A DNA stretch of 52,512 nt. Source: Candidatus Gastranaerophilales bacterium. GTDB taxonomy: Bacteria > Cyanobacteriota > Vampirovibrionia > Gastranaerophilales > Gastranaerophilaceae. The translations under genes and the position numbers were made by a program. Numbering within the stretch: position 1 is the first letter of the stretch; every line of letters starts with the position of its first letter. The DNA is taken from positions 1 through 52,512 of the forward strand of contig CALUWA010000008.1 of the NCBI GenBank assembly GCA_944324365.1, given 5' to 3'. This document shows positions 52,354 to 52,512 of the stretch, in pieces. The notes under the pieces are model-generated. The model saw nothing but the letters and a program-made list of their open reading frames with translations. It was not told where the DNA came from and did no database searches.

Positions 52354-52512
52354 ATGAAATATATAGCGGACAAAACTTCGGGTTTCGCAAGGGAATTAAG
52401 TGAATAAGTAATTAAGTTGTTACAGAAATGATTTCGTCATCCTTACAAAGCAAACCGCCGCAATGAAGCAAAGTTACATTGTCATCCTGAGCGGTAGCGA
52501 AGTATCTCTTAT
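52354..52512. repeat. Window end with dispersed repeat
   Basis: No gene is visible in this stretch. Bases from about 52477 (GTCATCCTGAGCGGTAGCG...AAGTATCTC) resemble a common intergenic repeat type. They are related in style to ATTCTTCGG...CAGAATGACA in the pilin leader near 14520-14550. The element runs out of the window. Confidence 0.55.

Overview
The window reads as a stretch of chromosome from an AT-rich, Gram-negative-type gut bacterium, most likely of the Candidatus Gastranaerophilales / Melainabacteria (Vampirovibrionia) lineage. This is inference from gene content, not a database match. The signs are two type IV pilin-like proteins with the 'AFTLAEVL.TLG.IG.VAAMTLP' start, a lone LptF/G-type LPS-export permease, a short SSB without an acidic tail, a DnaGyrB of the long type, and several lineage-looking small proteins that share an N-terminal F-x-G motif. 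No rRNA, transposase, integrase, prophage or CRISPR array is visible. The nearest thing to an accessory zone is about 12.9-15.3 kb.

Layout. 0.3-2.7 kb: thrC and hom on the minus strand. 3.0-7.1 kb: an orphan TatD-type radical SAM protein, two unknown proteins and an ADP-forming acyl-CoA synthetase. 7.1-9.4 kb: a small XRE regulator divergent from a pilin-like gene, with a large dyad operator between them, then two small envelope-type proteins. 9.4-12.9 kb: lptF, unknown genes and a nucleotidyltransferase. 12.9-15.3 kb: three ~99-bp tandem repeats running in phase into a tRNA(CAU), a ParDE toxin-antitoxin pair, dispersed repeats, and a second pilin-like gene placed behind a 10-G tract. 15.4-25.3 kb: metabolic genes (ssb, four-carbon acid sugar kinase, pdxA, hsp20, TPR-glycosyltransferase, ribE-ribBA, GNATs). 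25.4-27.8 kb: a second, diverged copy of the hom-thrC pair. 27.8-42.6 kb: dut, nagZ-like, gyrB, a histidine kinase, a diguanylate cyclase, an HD hydrolase, pheA, a phosphohexomutase, a degenerate HD-GYP protein and coaD. 43.5-46.1 kb: rpmG, tRNA-Trp, secE, nusG, rplK and rplA. 47.4-50.0 kb: a tetR-aldo/keto reductase operon. 50.7-52.4 kb: a PEP carboxykinase-like gene.

How the genes fit together. The two hom-thrC operons make threonine from aspartate semialdehyde. PheA feeds phenylalanine, and ribE-ribBA cover part of riboflavin synthesis. The kinase-PdxA pair resembles four-carbon acid sugar-phosphate catabolism. One active-looking diguanylate cyclase and one apparently dead HD-GYP domain hint at c-di-GMP signalling. 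Several genes (lptF, both hom copies, ribE, the TPR-glycosyltransferase) have a -10 box exactly 6 bases before the start codon and no ribosome binding site, which points to leaderless mRNAs.

The observations I rate highest are: (1) a second pilin gene whose promoter, Shine-Dalgarno and ATG lie before a G10 tract and are one base out of frame with the pilin, a candidate phase-variation switch; (2) the recurrent F-x-G N-terminal motif on unrelated small proteins; (3) the tRNA-phased tandem repeats; (4) twin RNA elements before rplK and rplA; (5) the leaderless promoters; (6) the duplicated hom-thrC pair.
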